Positions 60,285 to 64,000 of a DNA stretch of 64,000 nucleotides are shown piece after piece (position 1 is the first letter of the stretch; each line of letters starts with the position of its first letter). The stretch comes from JALFST01 sp022779285 (lineage in GTDB: Bacteria > Bacillota > Clostridia > Tissierellales > Peptoniphilaceae): assembly GCA_050313895.1 (NCBI GenBank), contig JBNPMI010000009.1. One strand, given 5' to 3'. The translations under genes were made by a program, and so were the position numbers. The notes under the pieces are model-generated. The model had not been told where the DNA came from and made no database searches. It was given only the letters and a program-made list of their open reading frames with translations.

Positions 60285-61856
60285 TTACGGTTTTAAAATC
60301 TCATTTCTCAAAAATTCATCGATGCAATAAGAGCCTCTCAAAATAAAGATCGTATTGCTTTGTGATAAATCCAAATGTCCTATTTTTTCAATTTGCCGCT
60401 TTCGGTAAACAATGGTGTTTCGATGAATATACATGCGATCCGCTGTTTCCTGGACATTGAGCCCGCAATACAAAAGCAAGTGGAGTGTTCGATAAAGCTC
60501 CGTTCCGTTTTTCCGGTCATAGCGTTCAAGAATACGAAGCGCAGGATGAACAAATCTCTCCAAGGGCAAATCCGCCGGAAGATTGCTTAAAAGATCAAAA
60601 TAGGCCACCTCTTCATATTGAATAAAGGGACCCATGGATCTTTGATGAAGCCCCAAACGCAACGCACTCCGCGCCTGTAGAAAATATTCTTTGAAATTCT
60701 TAATATCTCTATATGGCTTACTGATTCCAAATAGCAGATCTTTTTCCTGTATCATCTTCTGAAGCCGACGCCCGGCCTCCTCCTTCGGTTCCTCGAAAAG
60801 TTTTTCTGCAATCGCGCTGGAACACAAAAATACGCTCATATTTTGATACTCGGTAAAAAGCTCCGCCTCCAGTGTCTGAATCAAAATCGTTACCGCTTTT
60901 TGAGAAAGAGGATTCGCAGACTGCGAATATCGAGAAGCCATGCAAATTACCCGTTGCATCGTCGGAATTTGAAAATGAAAATCTTGAATTTTTCGCACCG
61001 GTTCTTCAATATCCGCATTTTCGATGAGTTCCTGCAATAAAGATCGCGGTGCTAAATTATGTATGCTGAGTTTGGAATTGAGATTCAAAAGATGTTGACA
61101 GACCACCTTGCTCAAAATAGGAAGACTGAAGTAATCCTCATCACGGAATTCATTGTCCGGATTAAACATAAAGCAATAGCCGATTCGCTCACGACCCAGC
61201 ATAATATTACTGCATAAATATTTAATCTTCATCTCTTCACATACTACTGTATAAGCACTTTCTTCTCGTTTTGAAAGGAATGCTTCGTTTCTTCGATCCT
61301 CTATATGCTTCATAAATACAGTCGGACAATATCCGGACTGTATGCTCCGCAACCACATAGGATCATTGATATAAAAATAGGAAGAATGTTCAATCACCTT
61401 GCCGCAGATATCAATGGCCACAACCGAATTTTTCGTGTGTTCTACCAGGGAGTCAAAAATCTGACTGAGTTCCTTGCCACTTGCAATATTTTGTAAAAGC
61501 GAGTCCAACGAGAATTGCATTTCGTATACAGAATCAAACGCCTTTTTCACTACGCGAAAAGCTGCATCCATTTGCCCCGCAGAAAGAATCACAAGGTTCA
61601 GGAAAGGAAAATCCTCCGGATCGGGCAATGTCTCCCAGTCTTCGACAAGAAGATTTATGGGAACCTCCCTTGATATCTGCTTAAGAAAATCCGCATTCTG
61701 CGCGCTTTGCACAAAGTATAGTGTATCTTCCCTCCAGTCCGTGTTTTCGGCAAAAACCACATCATAATGATGCAAATCCGCCTTATGGCGAATTTCATAT
61801 TCTTGTATTTGAATGTCATTCTTCTGCAGAAGAGTGACGAGCTGATCCGGTTGCAT
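60285..61856 (-). CDS. PucR family transcriptional regulator
   Basis: This 523-residue protein ends in a PucR-type helix-turn-helix with LNVQETADRMYIHRNTIVYRKRQIEKIGHLDL (about 465-496). The N-terminal 250 residues look like a sensor domain, and the middle GGDEF-like region is typical of the CdaR/PucR group, which answers to small metabolites. The ATG at 61856 has AAAGGAGG. Its target is unknown; the flanking genes are a short-chain dehydrogenase and a flavoprotein fragment. Confidence 0.88.
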   Translation of the reverse strand: MQPDQLVTLLQKNDIQIQEYEIRHKADLHHYDVVFAENTDWREDTLYFVQSAQNADFLKQISREVPINLLVEDWETLPDPEDFPFLNLVILSAGQMDAAFRVVKKAFDSVYEMQFSLDSLLQNIASGKELSQIFDSLVEHTKNSVVAIDICGKVIEHSSYFYINDPMWLRSIQSGYCPTVFMKHIEDRRNEAFLSKREESAYTVVCEEMKIKYLCSNIMLGRERIGYCFMFNPDNEFRDEDYFSLPILSKVVCQHLLNLNSKLSIHNLAPRSLLQELIENADIEEPVRKIQDFHFQIPTMQRVICMASRYSQSANPLSQKAVTILIQTLEAELFTEYQNMSVFLCSSAIAEKLFEEPKEEAGRRLQKMIQEKDLLFGISKPYRDIKNFKEYFLQARSALRLGLHQRSMGPFIQYEEVAYFDLLSNLPADLPLERFVHPALRILERYDRKNGTELYRTLHLLLYCGLNVQETADRMYIHRNTIVYRKRQIEKIGHLDLSQSNTIFILRGSYCIDEFLRNEILKP

Positions 61857-61933
61857 AGGCCTCCTTTGCTCGCTGATATTGTAAAAAAGTTGATAAAAGC
61901 AGATCGTAAAGTTTTTTATCAAATCGTTTTACG

Positions 61934-61972
61934 AAAAACAGCTTTCCCACAGTCCAAGGTAAAGCTGTTTTT
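61934..61972. terminator. bidirectional terminator near the short-chain dehydrogenase gene
   Basis: AAAAACAGCTTT and AAAGCTGTTTTT pair around 15 bases, with A- and T-runs on either side. Confidence 0.7.
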
Positions 61973-62012
61973 CATTTGTACCATATTATTTTGGAAGATA
62001 AGAGCCTGAACA

Positions 62013-62129
62013 TCAAATTTTTTCCATAAGGACGTCAATGAAATTAAGGGCGATGCCACCCGCAAGATGCCTGACAAAATAATTCTGAAACCAAGCCTCT
62101 CGCATTTTCCTCTGTGCGTCCATGCTCAT
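62013..62129 (-). CDS. possible 38-residue protein after the short-chain dehydrogenase
   Basis: An ATG at 62127-62129 (or 62121-62123 with GCGGAG upstream) opens a 38-residue frame: MSMDAQRKMREAWFQNYFVR and HLAGGIALNFIDVLMEKI. It starts six bases past the dehydrogenase stop. It is amphipathic, not clearly membrane-bound. I recognise no family. It may be a small subunit or the end of a lost gene. Confidence 0.35.
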   Translation of the reverse strand: MSMDAQRKMREAWFQNYFVRHLAGGIALNFIDVLMEKI

Positions 62130-62134
62130 CTCCG

Positions 62135-62998
62135 CTATTTTTCTGCAACATCTGTTTCATCAATGGGACGTTCCATGTCGGCTTCAAACTCCCCTTGCTT
62201 TCGAATCAAGGCATCATATTGCGGATGTGTTAAAATGTAAAACTGCTTTTTATCCAACGCATCAAACACCTTTGGGATCACCTCGTCAAGTGATTTTCCG
62301 CTATCGAGAACCTTTTTATTCAGCGCCGAATAGATCTTGTATTTTTCACTATGATAGAACGGATCATCATTGATTTGGTAACGCTCAGGGCGATGCCGGT
62401 CCGTGAGATACATTTCCGTCTGTACAAAACCGGGACAAAATACCGCAATGTCAATATCGTAACCTTTACTTTGGATAAATTTATAGGTCGCTTCCGAAAG
62501 CGCTACCGCTGCGTGCTTTGTACTGAAATAAATAGGCGATGAGGTCGACGTGATAATGCCTGCAATTGAGCAAACATTGAGAATCTGGCAGTGTGTCCTC
62601 TGCTCTACCATCTGTGGAATAAATCGACGCATCATATAAAAGTGTGAAAAATAGTTGACAGAGGTTACCCATTCCAAATCACGTTCCGGAGCTTCCGTAA
62701 TCTCACCCAATGCCGATACACCGGCGTTATTGACAAGAATATCGCAACGGCCGTAGCGTTCCATGCATGTATCAAAAATTTTCTGACACTCGGAGGATAC
62801 GCTGACATCTGTCTGAAGGCAAGTGGCTTCTCCTCCATTTTCTTGAATTTCCCGGACTGTTTTTTCTGCATCATCGCTGTGAATATCCACCACGAACACT
62901 TTGGATCCACGCTCTGCAAACCCGATTGCCAAGGCTTTGCCAATGCCATTGCCGGCTCCCGTGATCACGGCTACTTGCCCCTTGTAATTGTAAATCAT
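62135..62998 (-). CDS. short-chain dehydrogenase/reductase
   Basis: This 287-residue enzyme has the SDR cofactor motif TGAGNGIG, the NNAG motif, catalytic Ser in VCSIAGI and Tyr-x-x-x-Lys in YFSTK. The acidic residue in VVDIHSDD favours NAD over NADP. It could oxidise a hydroxyl group on a steroid, polyol or acyl compound. It has AGGAGATC before the ATG and lies between the flavoprotein fragment and the PucR-type gene, which are possible partners. Confidence 0.93.
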   Translation of the reverse strand: MIYNYKGQVAVITGAGNGIGKALAIGFAERGSKVFVVDIHSDDAEKTVREIQENGGEATCLQTDVSVSSECQKIFDTCMERYGRCDILVNNAGVSALGEITEAPERDLEWVTSVNYFSHFYMMRRFIPQMVEQRTHCQILNVCSIAGIITSTSSPIYFSTKHAAVALSEATYKFIQSKGYDIDIAVFCPGFVQTEMYLTDRHRPERYQINDDPFYHSEKYKIYSALNKKVLDSGKSLDEVIPKVFDALDKKQFYILTHPQYDALIRKQGEFEADMERPIDETDVAEK

Positions 62999-63075
62999 AT
63001 GATCTCCTTTGCTCAGAAACCGAAACTCTGCTCCATTCGTAAATCTGTCTGCCCGTCATCCTCTTGAAGCGAAAA

Positions 63076-63096
63076 GGGGCTGGAATACTCAGCCCC
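63076..63096 (-). terminator. terminator after the flavoprotein remnant
   Basis: GGGGCTG and CAGCCCC pair around GAATACT, followed leftward by TTTTCG, 11 bases past the stop. Confidence 0.85.
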
Positions 63097-63107
63097 TGTC
63101 CGATCAA

Positions 63108-63805
63108 TTAAAACACATAGCACTGATCATTGGCTTCTTTCATGGCCTTTGCGATATTGCCCGGCCTATTGGCATCACCCACGAGAATCACATGATCACT
63201 TGCTGCCTTGAAGCGTGCAATGCCATCCTGATCAGGGCGAACGCCGCTTGCTACAACCAAGATGTCGGCCTCCAGAGCTTCATCACGCTCTGTTACAACA
63301 TGACGCACAATGATTTTCTGATCCTGAACCTCAACCACCTTGTGCTGAGTGATGACCTCGATACCTTTTTCTGCAAAACGCTTCATCATAAGCCCCAGCA
63401 CAGCGGAATACATTTCCTGACCGACCTTATTGAGCATCTCAACAACACGCACCTGATTTCCTCGATCTGCAAGGAATTCAGCTGTCTCTAATCCCGTCTC
63501 GCCTCCGCCGAGAACGACAACCTTTTTCCCGCTGAGCTGAATTTTTCCACTTAAAATTTCATGAAAGAAATGTACATTTTCTTTATCTAAGCCCTGAATC
63601 GGCGGTGCAAAGGGCTTGCCGCCTGTTGCCACTACAATGCCATAATAATCCTCTCCTTTGAGCATTTCCACATCAGCAGTGGTGCCAAGACGTACTTCAA
63701 TATCCAAATCCTTTACTTCGCGAATCAAGGTCTGACAAAACTCCGTCATCATTGTTTTGAATGGCGGCTTATCACCAATGTTGAGTGTTCCTCCCGATGG
63801 AATAG
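63108..63805 (-). pseudogene. 3' part of an NADH:flavin oxidoreductase (old yellow enzyme / 2,4-dienoyl-CoA reductase family)
   Basis: The frame from about 63805 gives PSGGTLNIGDKPPF, then TEFCQTLIREV and an NAD(P)-binding Rossmann fold with VLGGGETGLETAEFL, ending in a complete C-terminus. This is the C-terminal FAD/NAD half of the FadH/BaiCD-type flavoproteins. The N-terminal TIM barrel and the iron-sulfur cysteines are missing: the frame stops upstream and the sequence beyond 63805 is unrelated, with a run resembling GGGGACAAAAACGGGGACG (minus strand). No start codon with a site is visible at the junction, although ATG codons inside (63752) could give a 214-residue product. Confidence 0.7.
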
Positions 63806-64000
63806 TATAATTTGTTTTAATCCCGCGCTTTCACAAATGATAAAACCGCTTGAAATCAACGTTTTATTGGGATTTTTCATTTGGATTGGCAATGCAAAAA
63901 ACACGTCCCGTCCCCGTTTTTGTCCCCACTTGAAAAATTCGTCTTTTCCATACCCCCATGGAGAGTTTTCGTACAAAAAAGGCGGAGAATCACTCCCCTG

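Noticed and set aside
1..64000. CRISPR array, rRNA genes or an intact insertion sequence
   Set aside because: No regularly spaced repeats, no rRNA-like sequence and no complete transposase frame were seen on either strand.

Overview
The window reads as a chromosomal segment of a low-to-mid GC, strictly anaerobic Bacillota (Clostridia-like) bacterium. The evidence is the order dnaX-ybaB-recR, strong AGGAGG ribosome binding sites with frequent GTG and TTG starts, rho-independent terminators with T-runs, a CtsR-type heat-shock box, lipoprotein-anchored binding proteins, and oxygen-defence genes typical of anaerobes (FprA flavodiiron protein, rubredoxin, ferritin). I cannot name the genus. Most of the window is ordinary chromosome, but it carries several decayed genes and a few unusual operons.

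Layout. 1-9 kb: the 5' part of an ApbE flavin transferase lipoprotein, tRNA-Val, a class I amidotransferase-like hydrolase, and a long leftward run HAD phosphatase-Asp23-MATE-dnaX-ybaB-recR-hypothetical, then murI and tRNA-Ser. 8.9-14.3 kb: a relic zone behind tRNA-Ser (a shared tRNA-linked repeat, a hicB antitoxin with three in-frame stops, a degraded integrase N-terminus), followed by a visibly AT-richer island with an arylsulfate sulfotransferase, ascorbate-type PTS IIB and IIC, and a SorC regulator. 14.4-25.3 kb: a secreted protein, a MacB-like ABC transporter, a five-gene carbohydrate ABC uptake operon (TIM-barrel isomerase, ATPase, two permeases, binding protein), ferritin and an AEC transporter. 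25.6-29 kb: an acyl-CoA dehydrogenase fused to an ETF-alpha-like domain and a rubredoxin, followed by FprA, behind one good promoter. 29-35.6 kb: a membrane-anchored serpin, nagB, mnmA, ribosomal protein L25, an FMN-binding lipoprotein and rho.

35.7-45.3 kb: an eight-gene leftward operon of an RbsBAC-like sugar transporter, an MtnK-like kinase, an MtnA-like isomerase, DhaK- and DhaL-like subunits and an RbsD/FucU mutarotase. A divergent DeoR-family regulator and an array of TTGTGA/TCACAA motifs flank its promoter. Its gene combination predicts a sugar-phosphate route whose substrate I cannot name, and it is my best candidate for an undescribed system. 45.4-53.7 kb: an ABC ATPase fragment, small membrane proteins, a CtsR-boxed dnaJ-like/clpB heat-shock operon, an HtrA protease, an FAD-dependent oxidoreductase and a YihY-family protein. 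53.7-59.6 kb: a 32-residue membrane peptide, fumarase C, a PAP2 phosphatase, and citrate-lyase maturation genes citX, citG and citC, with a deletion relic of the citX region lying over the PAP2 start. 59.6-64 kb: a frameshifted thioredoxin-like pseudogene, a PucR-type regulator, a short-chain dehydrogenase and the 3' end of an old-yellow-enzyme-family flavoprotein cut off by foreign sequence.

How the parts may work together. ApbE could flavinylate the FMN-binding lipoprotein encoded after rho (33.3-33.7 kb), which has a D-x-x-T-x-A-T motif. The acyl-CoA dehydrogenase fusion could pass electrons through its rubredoxin to FprA for O2 or NO reduction. nagB and the two sugar ABC systems feed sugars to glycolysis. 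No CRISPR array, rRNA gene, intact insertion sequence or intact prophage was seen.
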